Shown one piece after another: positions 1-8,042 of a stretch of DNA of 64,000 nt. Each line of letters starts with the position of its first letter. The stretch's first letter is position 1. Origin of the DNA: Streptomyces pseudovenezuelae (GTDB lineage: Bacteria > Actinomycetota > Actinomycetes > Streptomycetales > Streptomycetaceae); NCBI RefSeq assembly GCF_029892565.1, contig NZ_JARXVH010000005.1, positions 496,001 to 560,000 of the forward strand, given 5' to 3'. The position numbers were made by a program, and so were the translations under genes. The notes beneath the pieces were generated by a model, which was not told the origin of the DNA, searched no databases, and saw only the letters and a list, made by a program, of their open reading frames with translations.

Positions 1-122
1 AGGTCATTCCCGGGCGGATCAGCAAGATCCCCGGGGTGGAGGGGACGGACACGCACGTGGCGTTCCGGACGTACTCGCAGCATGACCTTGAGGCCGCGTT
101 CGCTATTGGGCTGGACTCCTGA
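1..122 (+). CDS. Lrp/AsnC-family regulator, C-terminal end (5' partial)
   Basis: Only the last 39 residues are in the window, in a frame starting at base 3 and ending with TGA at 120-122. The visible run around 'ISKIPGVEGTDTHVAFRTYSQ' resembles the last strands and tail of the RAM (ligand-binding) domain of Lrp/AsnC regulators, where an 'IPGV..T.TH...RT' pattern is common. The DNA-binding half lies upstream, so target and effector cannot be judged. It is convergent with the next gene, and an intergenic palindromic repeat fills the gap. Confidence 0.7.
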   Translation, partial: VIPGRISKIPGVEGTDTHVAFRTYSQHDLEAAFAIGLDS

Positions 123-143
123 GCTGAGCGCCTAGTGGGGCGG

Positions 144-231
144 GGGGCGCGGATCGTTTGCGGCTGACCGTCCGATGTGGCTGGTCGCGCCCACGCGGCG
201 GAGCCGCACATTGATACAGCCCCGCGCCCCT
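144..231 (+). repeat. Intergenic palindromic repeat, family 1, copy A
   Basis: GGGGCGCGG at 144-152 can pair with CCGCGCCCC at 222-230. Inside is a shared core, GGTCGCGCCCACGCGGCGG and following bases, that contains a GCGGC/GCCGC hairpin. Copy B at 7949-8035 is nearly identical through the core. This copy lies between two convergent genes, which fits a bidirectional terminator. Confidence 0.75.
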
Positions 232-240
232 AGGGAGCCT

Positions 241-1605
241 CTAGCCCACCGCGGGTACGCAGCGGCCGTTCTCCGTGTGGTAGGTCCACTTGGCGCCTGC
301 CGTCACCAGTTCCTTCACGGCGCTGACGAAGCGGTCCACGTGCTCGTCCGGGGTGCCGGCGCCGAAGCTCACTCGGATCGCGTTGAGGGACTTCTCGCCC
401 GGGGCCGCTTCGGGGGCACCGCATTCGCCCTGGGTCTGGGGGTCGGTGCCCAGGAGGGTGCGGAGCAGGGGGTGGGCGCAGAAGAGGCCGTCCCGGACGC
501 CGATGCCGTACTCGGCGGAGAGGGCGGCGGCGAAGTGGGAGCTGTTCCAGCCGTCGACGACGAAGGAGATCACGCCCACGCGCGGGGCGTCGTCGCCGAA
601 GAGGGACAGGACGCGAACCTCCGGGACCTCGGCCAGGCCGACCCGCACCTTCTCGATCAGGTGCTGCTCGCGCGCGACCAACGTGTCGAAGCCGGCCTCG
701 GTCAGCGCCTTGCAGGCCGACGCGATGGAGTAGGCGCCGATGACGTTGGGCGAGCCCGCTTCATGCCGCGCGGCGCTCTCGTGCCACTCCACGTCCACTC
801 CCCCGTCCTCGCGCCGGGTGACCTTGCGGCTGGCGCCGCCGCCCGCGAGGTAGGGGTCGGCCGCCTGGAGCCAGTCGGCGCGGCCCGCCAGGACGCCGGA
901 GCCGAAGGGGGCGTACAGCTTGTGGCCGGAGAAGGCGATCCAGTCGACGTCGAGGTCCTGGACGGAGACCGGGTGGTGCGGGGCGAGTTGGGCGGCGTCC
1001 AGGACGATCCGGGCGCCGTGCGCGTGCGCGGCGGCGGCCAGTTCGCGGACCGGCCACAGCTCGCCGGTCACGTTCGAGGCTCCGGTGACACAGACCAGGG
1101 CCGGGCCGTGGGGGTCGCGGTCGGCGAGGGCCTTCTCCAGCGTCTCGACCGCCTGGCCCGGGGTGCGCGGGGCGTTGAGGTAGGTGACGCGGGCGTCCTG
1201 CCAGGGCAGCAGCGAGGCATGGTGCTCGGTCTCGAAGACGAAGACCTGGCAGTCGGCGGGCAGGGCCGCGGCGAGGAGGTTGAGGGAGTCCGTGGTCGAG
1301 CGGGTGAAGATCAGCTGGTCGTCGGGGCGGCAGTCCAGGAACTCCTCGACCGTCCTGCGGGCGTTCTCGAACAGGTCGGTGGAGAGCTGCGAGAGGTAGC
1401 CGGCGCCGCGGTGGACGCTGCCGTAGTACGGGGCGTAGGCCGCCACGTCGTCCCAGACGCGCTGCAGGGCCGGGGCGCTGGCCGCGTAGTCGAGCGCCGC
1501 GTAGGTGACTTCGCCGCCCGTCACGAGCGGGACGGTGACGTCCCGGCCGAGAACGGGCAGCGGGGCACAAATGGTCTGAGCGGCGGCAACGGTGGCGACA
1601 GACAT
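241..1605 (-). CDS. Class V aminotransferase / cysteine desulfurase-like PLP enzyme
   Basis: A 454-residue PLP enzyme of fold type I, class V. The PLP lysine is probably K229 in SGHK, with the cofactor-binding aspartate in LDAAQ just before it. C376 in GLFCAHP sits where SufS/CsdA-type desulfurases carry their active-site cysteine loop, so a cysteine or selenocysteine lyase role is plausible, but the substrate cannot be read from sequence. The start at 1605 follows a purine-rich ACGGGAGTTCACC leader. Upstream on the same strand lies a SAM-IV riboswitch (1770-1888), which points to control by S-adenosylmethionine and a role in sulfur metabolism. This is a different enzyme from the desulfurase-TusA fusion at 12782. 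Confidence 0.85.
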   Translation of the reverse strand: MSVATVAAAQTICAPLPVLGRDVTVPLVTGGEVTYAALDYAASAPALQRVWDDVAAYAPYYGSVHRGAGYLSQLSTDLFENARRTVEEFLDCRPDDQLIFTRSTTDSLNLLAAALPADCQVFVFETEHHASLLPWQDARVTYLNAPRTPGQAVETLEKALADRDPHGPALVCVTGASNVTGELWPVRELAAAAHAHGARIVLDAAQLAPHHPVSVQDLDVDWIAFSGHKLYAPFGSGVLAGRADWLQAADPYLAGGGASRKVTRREDGGVDVEWHESAARHEAGSPNVIGAYSIASACKALTEAGFDTLVAREQHLIEKVRVGLAEVPEVRVLSLFGDDAPRVGVISFVVDGWNSSHFAAALSAEYGIGVRDGLFCAHPLLRTLLGTDPQTQGECGAPEAAPGEKSLNAIRVSFGAGTPDEHVDRFVSAVKELVTAGAKWTYHTENGRCVPAVG

Positions 1606-1707
1606 GGTGAACTCCCGTGAGAGGCAGGCGAACTCACTGCGCGAGCGGACAGGGCTTCGGCGCAGGGAAGGGTGAAAGGGGATGTGCGGAGGTGGGGGCT
1701 TCGCGCC

Positions 1708-1728
1708 CTATCGCATTCGCTTGCTCAC
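1708..1728 (-). CDS. Putative six-residue leader peptide (V/M-S-K-R-M-R)
   Basis: A GTG codon at 1728-1726, preceded by GGGAG with a 6-nt spacer, opens a seven-codon frame ending in TAG at 1708-1710. It lies between the SAM-IV aptamer and the aminotransferase start, about 100 nt before the latter. A short GGGC/GCCC hairpin overlaps its stop. Spacing and ribosome-binding site look real, but expression and function are inferences. Confidence 0.4.
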   Translation of the reverse strand: MSKRMR

Positions 1729-1769
1729 AGAGAGCTCCCTCGATGACCAGGACCCCTGGTGTCTTTCGA

Positions 1770-1888
1770 GGGGCCCGCGCTTGCCGCAGACCTCGCTGCC
1801 TACGGCCTGGTCTTCACCCGGGGCACCCCGCCACGGACGGAGGGTTGCCGGACAGTCGGCCGGGGCCTCATGACTGTCACTCATGACC
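1770..1888 (-). promoter_or_regulatory. SAM-IV riboswitch
   Basis: Read on the minus strand from 1888 this is a typical actinobacterial SAM-IV aptamer. It opens with GGTCATGAGTG, has GGCCCCGG, then the conserved SAM-core CCGGCAACC, a CCCCGGGTGA segment, and a closing GACCAGG in which GACC pairs with the opening GGTC. A further stem-loop and GGGCCCC follow, as in the family. It lies in the leader of the cysteine-desulfurase-like gene. SAM-IV aptamers are known upstream of sulfur and methionine genes and normally turn expression off when SAM is abundant. Confidence 0.88.
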
Positions 1889-1913
1889 TGGTCCAAAAAC
1901 TTACGTGAGGTGA

Positions 1914-1953
1914 TCGTCGTCCCGCAACCCGTGTCCGGATCGCGGGACGACGA
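1914..1953 (-). terminator. Terminator after trpD
   Basis: Perfect 12-bp inverted repeat, TCGTCGTCCCGC at 1914-1925 and its complement at 1942-1953, with a 16-nt loop. It begins 10 nt beyond the trpD stop and separates trpD from the riboswitch-controlled gene. There is no U-tract, as is common in Streptomyces. Confidence 0.7.
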
Positions 1954-1962
1954 CCGGTGCCG

Positions 1963-3027
1963 CTACGCCTTGCTGGCGGCGACCCAGCGCTCCAGGGACC
2001 GCTTGGCGGCCCCCGAGTCGATCGACTCGGCCGCCTTCGCCATACCGGCGCTCAGCTGCTCGGCCAGCGGTGCCTGCGTCGGGTCCAGGGCCACCAGGGC
2101 CGCCGCCGAGTTGAGCAGCACGGCGTCCCGTACGGGGCCCTGCTCGCCGTCGAGCAGGCGGCGGGCGACCTCCGCGTTGAACGACGGGTCACCGCCGCGC
2201 AGGGCCTGAACCGGCACCAGTTCGAGACCGACGTGCCGCGGGTCGAAGGACTCCTCGGTCACCTTGCCGTCGCGGACGATCCACACCCGGGAGGTGGCCG
2301 TGGTCGTCAGCTCGTCGAGACCGTCGTCGCCGCGGAACACCAGGGAGGAGTTGCCTCGCTCGGCGAAGACTCCCGCGATGATGGGCGCCATACGCGGGTC
2401 CGCGACCCCGACCGCCTGGGCCCGTACCTTGGCCGGGTTGGTCAGTGGGCCCAGCGCGTTGAACACCGTGCGGATGCCCAGCTGACCGCGCGCGGCGCCC
2501 GCATGACGCAGGGCCGGGTGGAACTTGATCGCGAAGCAGAAGGTGATCCCGGCCTCCTCTGCGACCTCGGCCACCCGCCGCGGGGTCAGCTCCAGGTTGA
2601 CGCCAAGACGCTCCAGGACGTCGGAGGCGCCGGACGCGGAGGACGCGGCCCGGTTGCCGTGCTTGACGACCTTCGCGCCCGTGCCGGCGATCACGATCGA
2701 GGACATCGTGGAGATGTTCACCGTCTTCGCGCCGTCGCCGCCGGTGCCGACGATGTCCACCGTCTTGCCGGACACCTCGATCACGTTCGCGTGCGCGTAC
2801 ATCGCGCGCACGAGACCGGTGATCTCCTCGACGGTCTCCCCCTTGGCCCGCAACGCCACCACGAACCCGGCGATCTGCGCGTCCGTCGCCTCGCCGCGCA
2901 TGATCTGGTCCATCGCCCAGAACGTGGCGTCGGCGTCCTGGTCACGGCCGTACAGCAGGGCGTTCAGTACCTCGGGCCAGGAACGGCCCGCCGCGATGTC
3001 GCCTCCAGCGGGGGTCACAGCGCTCAT
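1963..3027 (-). CDS. trpD: Anthranilate phosphoribosyltransferase
   Basis: Transfers the phosphoribosyl group of PRPP to anthranilate, the second committed step of tryptophan synthesis. The 354-residue product has the family signatures in order: GTGGDGAKTVNIST (PRPP/Mg binding), KHGNRAASS, and NALGPLTNP. The start at 3027 (MSAVTP) is preferred over an in-frame ATG 36 nt upstream because GGAG lies 7 nt before it. It stands alone on the minus strand with hairpin terminators on both sides. The position beside qcrB is also found in mycobacteria. No trp leader or attenuator was seen. Confidence 0.95.
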   Translation of the reverse strand: MSAVTPAGGDIAAGRSWPEVLNALLYGRDQDADATFWAMDQIMRGEATDAQIAGFVVALRAKGETVEEITGLVRAMYAHANVIEVSGKTVDIVGTGGDGAKTVNISTMSSIVIAGTGAKVVKHGNRAASSASGASDVLERLGVNLELTPRRVAEVAEEAGITFCFAIKFHPALRHAGAARGQLGIRTVFNALGPLTNPAKVRAQAVGVADPRMAPIIAGVFAERGNSSLVFRGDDGLDELTTTATSRVWIVRDGKVTEESFDPRHVGLELVPVQALRGGDPSFNAEVARRLLDGEQGPVRDAVLLNSAAALVALDPTQAPLAEQLSAGMAKAAESIDSGAAKRSLERWVAASKA

Positions 3028-3100
3028 ACGGCCGCTCCTGGGTGTCGTAGAAACAAGCTTCAAAAGACCTGCCCCACCCTATCCAGCCCAGGACACGGCA

Positions 3101-3133
3101 AAGGGCCCCGTCCGGTGTTCGGACGGGGCCCTT
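3101..3133. terminator. Terminator between qcrB and trpD
   Basis: Perfect 14-bp stem, AAGGGCCCCGTCCG at 3101-3114 and its complement at 3120-3133, with a 5-nt loop. It follows the qcrB stop on the minus strand and ends the qcr operon. Confidence 0.85.
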
Positions 3134-3161
3134 CGACTGTGGCGTGGCGACGCCTCAGCGA

Positions 3162-4805
3162 TCAGTGGTGGCCGTGGCCGCTCGTGATCTCCTTGTACTC
3201 CTCGACGGTGGGCTTGGGGATCTGGGACTCCTCGCCGTAGTACGCCTCGCTCAGCTTGGCGCGCAGCTTCTCGGCACCCTTCACCTTGCGCTCGACACCG
3301 TTCTCGTCGACCGTCGCGCCGATCGCGGCCGGCACGTACTGCTCGTGCGCGGTGAGCGTGTGCAGCGCGTCCTGGCTGAGCGGCTCGTGCACCTCGATGA
3401 ACTCACCGTGCGGCAGGCGCTTGATGATGCCCGACTCGCGGCCGTGCAGCACCTTGTCCCGGTCCCGGCGCTGCAGGCCCAGGCAGATCCGCTTGGTGGC
3501 GACGAACACGAGGACCGGCACCACGAAGAAGCCGACGCGTACGAACCAGGTGATCGCGTTGATCGACAGGTGGAAGTGCGTGGCCCAGAGGTCGTTGCCA
3601 CCACCGACGAGCAGGACGAAGTACCAGGAGATCCACGCGGCACCGAACGCGGTACGCGTCGGGACGTTGCGCGGACGGTCCAGGATGTGGTGCTCGCGCT
3701 TGTCGCCGGTGACCCAGGACTCGATGAACGGGTAGACCGCGATCGAGACCAGGACCAGCGGGAAGATCACCAGCGGGATGAACACGCCCAGGACGAGCGT
3801 GTGGCCCCAAGCGTTGATCTCCCAGCCCGGCATGACACGGATCAGGCCTTCGGAGAAGCCCATGTACCAGTCGGGCTGGGCGCCCGTGGACACCATGTCC
3901 GGACGGTAGGGACCCATGGACCAGATCGGGTTGATCGAGGCGATCGCCGAGACGGCCGCGATGACACCGAAGACCAGGAAGAAGAAGCCTCCGGCCTTCG
4001 CCATGTAGACCGGCAGCAGCGGCATGCCGACGACGTTGTTGTTCGTCTTTCCGGGGCCCGCGAACTGCGTGTGCTTGTGGTAGAAGACCAGGATCAGGTG
4101 GCCGACCACCAGGCCGAGCATGATGCCCGGCAGCAGCAGGATGTGGATCGAGTAGAAGCGGGACACGAAGTCGCCGCCCGGGAACTCGCCGCCGAAGAGG
4201 AAGAACGACAGGTACGTGCCGACGATCGGCACGGACAGGACCGCGCCCTCCATGAAGCGCACACCGGTGCCGGAGAGCAGGTCGTCCGGGAGCGAGTAAC
4301 CGGTGAAGCCGGTGAACATGCCCAGGACGAACAGCAGGAAGCCGAACAGCCAGTTGACCTCACGCGGCTTGCGGAACGCGCCCGTGAAGAACACCCGCAT
4401 CATGTGCACGAACATGGCGGCGAGGAAGATCAGCGCGGCCCAGTGGTGGATCTGCCGGATCAGCAGACCACCACGCACATCGAAGGAGATGTGCATGGTC
4501 GAGTTGAAGGCCTCGGACATCATCTGGCCCTGCAGCGGGATGTAGCTGCCGTGGTACTCCACCTCGTTCATCGACGGGTGGAAGAACAGCGTCAGATACA
4601 CACCCGTGAGGATGATGATGATGAAGCTGTAGAGGCAGATCTCGCCCAGCATGAACGACCAGTGGTCGGGGAAGATCTTGCGCATGTTGGCCTTGGCCAA
4701 CCCGTAGATCCCCAGCCGGCCGTCCGCCCAGTCGGCGACGCGCTCGCCCGCCGGTGCTTTGCCGCGCCGGGGCTCGTTGCTTGACGGGCTCTCGTTGTTG
4801 CTCAT
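3162..4805 (-). CDS. qcrB: Cytochrome bc1 complex cytochrome b subunit
   Basis: The 547-residue membrane core of the actinobacterial cytochrome bc1 complex, which oxidises menaquinol and passes electrons to the Rieske protein and cytochrome c. The four heme ligands are visible as two His pairs, about H120/H134 in helix B and H221/H236 in helix D. The quinol-site PEWY motif is PDWY at 311-314. About eight hydrophobic helices are followed by a long hydrophilic C-terminal extension ending in GHGHH, typical of the actinobacterial branch. The start ATG overlaps the qcrA stop in ATGA, so translation is probably coupled. It is last in the ctaE-qcrC-qcrA-qcrB cluster. Confidence 0.97.
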   Translation of the reverse strand: MSNNESPSSNEPRRGKAPAGERVADWADGRLGIYGLAKANMRKIFPDHWSFMLGEICLYSFIIIILTGVYLTLFFHPSMNEVEYHGSYIPLQGQMMSEAFNSTMHISFDVRGGLLIRQIHHWAALIFLAAMFVHMMRVFFTGAFRKPREVNWLFGFLLFVLGMFTGFTGYSLPDDLLSGTGVRFMEGAVLSVPIVGTYLSFFLFGGEFPGGDFVSRFYSIHILLLPGIMLGLVVGHLILVFYHKHTQFAGPGKTNNNVVGMPLLPVYMAKAGGFFFLVFGVIAAVSAIASINPIWSMGPYRPDMVSTGAQPDWYMGFSEGLIRVMPGWEINAWGHTLVLGVFIPLVIFPLVLVSIAVYPFIESWVTGDKREHHILDRPRNVPTRTAFGAAWISWYFVLLVGGGNDLWATHFHLSINAITWFVRVGFFVVPVLVFVATKRICLGLQRRDRDKVLHGRESGIIKRLPHGEFIEVHEPLSQDALHTLTAHEQYVPAAIGATVDENGVERKVKGAEKLRAKLSEAYYGEESQIPKPTVEEYKEITSGHGHH

Positions 4806-5857
4806 CCGCGCTCCCAGAATGCAGGACCGACGGGCTCTTCGAAGTCGCCGAGCGCCTCGAGGTAGCCCTCGTCGTTCACGCCGATGCGCAGCTGCGGCAG
4901 GGCGTGCCCGGCGGGGCCGAAGATCACTCGGGCACCGTCGGAGAGGTCGAAGGTGGACTGGTGGCAAGGGCACAGCACGTGGTGCGTCTGCTGCTCGTAC
5001 AGGGAGATCGGGCAGCCGACGTGGGTGCAGATCTTCGAGTACGCCACGATGCCCTCGTGCGACCACTCGAGCTCGCGCTTGTCCTTGATGTTGTCCGGCT
5101 GGAGCCGGACGATCATCAGGGCCGCCTTGGCGATCTCGGTCTGGAACTCCTCGTCGTGCTCCTCCAGGCCCTCGGGCTTGGCGAAGGTGAGCGAGCCGAC
5201 CGCGACGTCGGAGGGACGCAGCGGCTCGTTCGTGTTCATGTTGACGAGCAGCTTGCCCTTGGACCAGATGGTGTGGCGGAGCTTGGTCCCGGGCAGCGGG
5301 CCGAGGTCGCGCAGCAGCATGACGCCGGAGAGCGGGAACAGGGCCAGCGCGCCGAACATCGTGTTGCGGATCAGCTTGCGCCGGCCGAGCGCGGACTCCT
5401 TGGCGCCCTGCTTGAAGTCGGCCAGCACCTTGGCCTTGACCTCGGGCGTGGCCTCGATCGCGTGCCGCTCGTCGGCGATCTCCACGTCGGACATCAGGGT
5501 GCGGGCCCAGTGGACCGCGCCCGCGCCGATCGAGAACAGCGCGAGGCCCAGGGTCAGGCCGAGCGCGAAGTTCAGCGCGTTGATGTGACCGATCGGGAAG
5601 ACGTAGATCGCCCTGTCGTGCGGGATCGCCACGTAGGAGGCGATGAAGCCGACGGTGGCCAGCATCGACACCGTGAACAGGAAGGCGACGACGCGCTCGG
5701 ACCGCCTGGCGGCCTGCTCGTCGATGTCCTGCACCCGGTGCTCGTGGGGCGGCAGTCCGGGGTCGGCGAACGGGTCCTGCTCGTTCGCGACGCCTACCGC
5801 GCCGTGCGCGTCCTGCTCAGCGGGCAGGTTCTCTTCTGGAATGTCTTGGCTACTCAT
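4802..5857 (-). CDS. qcrA: Cytochrome bc1 complex Rieske iron-sulfur subunit
   Basis: A 351-residue Rieske protein. The [2Fe-2S] ligands lie in CTHVGC and CPCHQS. As in other actinobacteria the N-terminus has three membrane segments rather than one. A twin-arginine stretch (GRRKLIRNT) precedes the third segment; in Streptomyces this protein is known to be inserted by Sec for the first helices and by Tat for the last, so that the folded cluster domain crosses the membrane. The gene overlaps qcrC and qcrB by 4 bp at each end (ATGA), indicating one polycistronic message. Confidence 0.97.
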   Translation of the reverse strand: MSSQDIPEENLPAEQDAHGAVGVANEQDPFADPGLPPHEHRVQDIDEQAARRSERVVAFLFTVSMLATVGFIASYVAIPHDRAIYVFPIGHINALNFALGLTLGLALFSIGAGAVHWARTLMSDVEIADERHAIEATPEVKAKVLADFKQGAKESALGRRKLIRNTMFGALALFPLSGVMLLRDLGPLPGTKLRHTIWSKGKLLVNMNTNEPLRPSDVAVGSLTFAKPEGLEEHDEEFQTEIAKAALMIVRLQPDNIKDKRELEWSHEGIVAYSKICTHVGCPISLYEQQTHHVLCPCHQSTFDLSDGARVIFGPAGHALPQLRIGVNDEGYLEALGDFEEPVGPAFWERG

Positions 5858-6663
5858 GACTTCTTGGCCTTTGCGGTCCGAGCGGCGACCCAGACGGCGA
5901 CCGCGATCAGCGCGCCGAGTCCGAAGACCCAGGCGAAGAGGCCCTCACTGACCGGCCCGAGGCCACCCAGTTCGAGGCCACCAGGGCTCTCGGTGTCGTC
6001 GCCGTTGACCGCGTTCAGGTACGCGATGATGTCCTTCTTGTTCTTCTCCGACAGCGTGGTGTCGGGGAAGGACGGCATGTTCTGCGGGCCCGTCTGCATG
6101 GCCTCGTAGATGTGCTTGGGGGCGACACCTTCGAGGTCCGGCGCGAACTTGCCGTGCGTCAGCGCACCGCCCTTGCCGGTGAAGTTGTGGCACTGCGCGC
6201 AGTTGGTGCGGAACAGCTCACCACCCTTGGCGATGTCGGCGCCGTCGGGGCCGTACTCGGCCTTCGTGGGGACGGACGGGCCGGCGCCGAGGGAGGAGAT
6301 GTACGCGGCGAGCTGGTCGATCTCGGCCTGCGTGTAGATGACCTTCTTCTTCGGGATCTGCGCGCCCGGCTGCTGGGCCGGCATACGGCCGGTGCCGACC
6401 TGGAAGTCGACGGCCGCGGCGCCTACGCCCACCAGGCTCGGACCGTCGGAACTGCCCTGACCCCCGGTGCCGTGGCAGCTTGCGCAGCCCACGGAGTAGA
6501 GCTTCTTGCCCTCGTCGATGGCAAGGGACTGGGCGGTCTCATCGGCCTGTGCCTTGCTCGCGGGCGCGAACGCGGCGTACAGCCCCCCGGTGGCCGCCAG
6601 CGCGAGGAGTAGGACGACGACAGCCGCCAGCGGATGGCGTCGTCGTGCGGAGAGCTTTTTCAC
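5854..6663 (-). CDS. qcrC: Cytochrome bc1 complex diheme cytochrome c subunit
   Basis: A 269-residue membrane-anchored diheme cytochrome c. Two CXXCH sites are visible, CASCH at 60-64 and CAQCH at 155-159. Hydrophobic segments near residues 11-31 (signal-anchor) and 240-262 (C-terminal anchor) hold it on the outer face. The diheme form replaces cytochrome c1 plus soluble cytochrome c in actinobacterial bc1-aa3 supercomplexes, handing electrons straight to CtaC. The start is GTG, 77 bp downstream of ctaE, with GGGG nearby as a modest ribosome-binding site. It overlaps qcrA by ATGA. Confidence 0.96.
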   Translation of the reverse strand: MKKLSARRRHPLAAVVVLLLALAATGGLYAAFAPASKAQADETAQSLAIDEGKKLYSVGCASCHGTGGQGSSDGPSLVGVGAAAVDFQVGTGRMPAQQPGAQIPKKKVIYTQAEIDQLAAYISSLGAGPSVPTKAEYGPDGADIAKGGELFRTNCAQCHNFTGKGGALTHGKFAPDLEGVAPKHIYEAMQTGPQNMPSFPDTTLSEKNKKDIIAYLNAVNGDDTESPGGLELGGLGPVSEGLFAWVFGLGALIAVAVWVAARTAKAKKS

Positions 6664-6740
6664 GGATTACCCCGGTGTCAGGATCTTCTGCGTCGATGCT
6701 GGAAAGTGCGTCTGCGGGACGCACGCGGGAGCGGGCCCGC

Positions 6741-7361
6741 CTACTTGATCAGGTAGATCGTGGCGAAGAGGCCGATCCAGACGACATCGACGAAGTGCCA
6801 GTAGTAGGACACGACAATGGCCGCGGTCGCCTGTTCGTGCGTGAACCTCTTGGCCGCGTAGGTGCGGCCGAGGACCAGCAGGAAGGCGATGAGACCGCCC
6901 GTCACGTGCATGCCGTGGAAGCCGGTGGTCAGGTAGAACACCGAGCCGTACGGGTCCGAGGAGAGCGAGAGGCCGTCCTCCTTCACCAGCTCCGTGTACT
7001 CGAAGATCTGACCGCCGATGAAGATCGCACCCATCACGAACGTGACGATGAACCAGCCCCGGAGCTTCTTCACATCCCCGCGCTCGGCGGCGAAGACGCC
7101 GAGCTGGCAGGTGAGGGAGGAGAGCACCAGGATCGTGGTGTTGGTCGCGGAGAACGGAAGATTGAGATGGCTCGCCATCTCCTTCCAGTGATCCGGACCG
7201 GTCACCGATCGCAGGGTGAAGTACATCGCGAAGAGGGCCGCGAAGAACATCAGCTCGGAACTCAGCCAGATGATGGTTCCGACGCTGGTGAGGTTCGGCC
7301 GGTTGACCGACGGGTGCGCGTGCCCGGTTTCTACTGTCGTTGCTGTCGCCACGACCGACAT
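6741..7361 (-). CDS. ctaE: Cytochrome c oxidase subunit III
   Basis: A 206-residue subunit III of the aa3 oxidase with five hydrophobic segments, close to the usual length for the short actinobacterial form. The helix containing FHGMHVTGG and the C-terminal YYWHFVDVVW are characteristic. It is first in the ctaE-qcrCAB unit and separate from ctaC-ctaD-ctaF further along, an arrangement shared with mycobacteria. No strong Shine-Dalgarno sequence precedes the ATG at 7361; a second possible start (GTG GCG) lies three codons in. The divergent gene at 7540 shares the 178-bp upstream region. Confidence 0.95.
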   Translation of the reverse strand: MSVVATATTVETGHAHPSVNRPNLTSVGTIIWLSSELMFFAALFAMYFTLRSVTGPDHWKEMASHLNLPFSATNTTILVLSSLTCQLGVFAAERGDVKKLRGWFIVTFVMGAIFIGGQIFEYTELVKEDGLSLSSDPYGSVFYLTTGFHGMHVTGGLIAFLLVLGRTYAAKRFTHEQATAAIVVSYYWHFVDVVWIGLFATIYLIK

Positions 7362-7539
7362 TATGTCGGTCGCTTATCCCGCCCTCACTCCGGGGGGTGC
7401 CGTTCGGAGTGTTCGCACCGTGTGTACTGCCCGTATGGCCCATCGAAGCGGTGTTCCAACAGGTGTTGACGGGGTGCTCAAGGGAGTAGCATCCGCGGCA
7501 TCGGTCCTGTCCGTACGACGCTGACGTCCCGGAGGAAGA

Positions 7540-7941
7540 ATGCAGCCGACCGCCACGGTGCTGGTCTACAGCGACGACTCCAACACCCGCGAGCAGGTGC
7601 GGTTGGCCTCCGGCCGGCGGCCGGCCCCGGATGCTCCGTTGGTCGAGTTCCTGGAGTGTGCGACCCCTGCGGCGGTCCTCTCGGAGCTGGACAAGGGTGG
7701 GATCGATGTCTGTGTCTTCGACGGGGAATCCGCGCCCATGGGCGGCATGGGGTTGTGTCGGCAGATCAAGGACGAGGTCTTCGACTGCCCGCCTGTGCTT
7801 CTGCTGATCGGGCGGCCTCAGGATGCCTGGCTTGCCACCTGGAGCCGGGCTGAGGCGGCTGTGACGTTGCCGGTGGATCCGGTGGAGTTCGCGTCGGCGT
7901 TGGCCGCTCTGTTGCGGGACAAGAAGGCTCTGAGCGCCTAG
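7540..7941 (+). CDS. Atypical stand-alone receiver-like protein
   Basis: A 133-residue protein with no output domain. It shows an acidic pair (S-D-D at 11-13) and an aspartate at 61 at the end of a hydrophobic strand (IDVCVFDGE), matching the acid pocket and phospho-acceptor of CheY-like receivers. The conserved Thr/Ser and Lys of beta-4 and beta-5 are not evident: the matching stretches read LLIGRPQ and VTLPVDP. It may therefore be a degenerate receiver that works as a protein-interaction module. GGAGGAAG precedes the ATG. It is divergent from ctaE, suggesting a link to oxidase expression, but that is inference only. Confidence 0.65.
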   Translation: MQPTATVLVYSDDSNTREQVRLASGRRPAPDAPLVEFLECATPAAVLSELDKGGIDVCVFDGESAPMGGMGLCRQIKDEVFDCPPVLLLIGRPQDAWLATWSRAEAAVTLPVDPVEFASALAALLRDKKALSA

Positions 7942-7948
7942 GAGTTCT

Positions 7949-8035
7949 GGGGCGCGGTTGTCTGGCGGCTGCGGGCTCGTTGTGGTTGCTCGCGCCCACG
8001 CGGCGGAGCCGCACATGTCACAGCCCCGCGCCCCT
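7949..8035 (+). repeat. Intergenic palindromic repeat, family 1, copy B
   Basis: GGGGCGCGG at 7949-7957 pairs with CCGCGCCCC at 8026-8034, enclosing a GCGGC/GCCGC hairpin. The core matches copy A (144-231) almost base for base. It lies between convergent genes ending at 7941 and 8043. Confidence 0.8.
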
Positions 8036-8042
8036 GCGTTTC

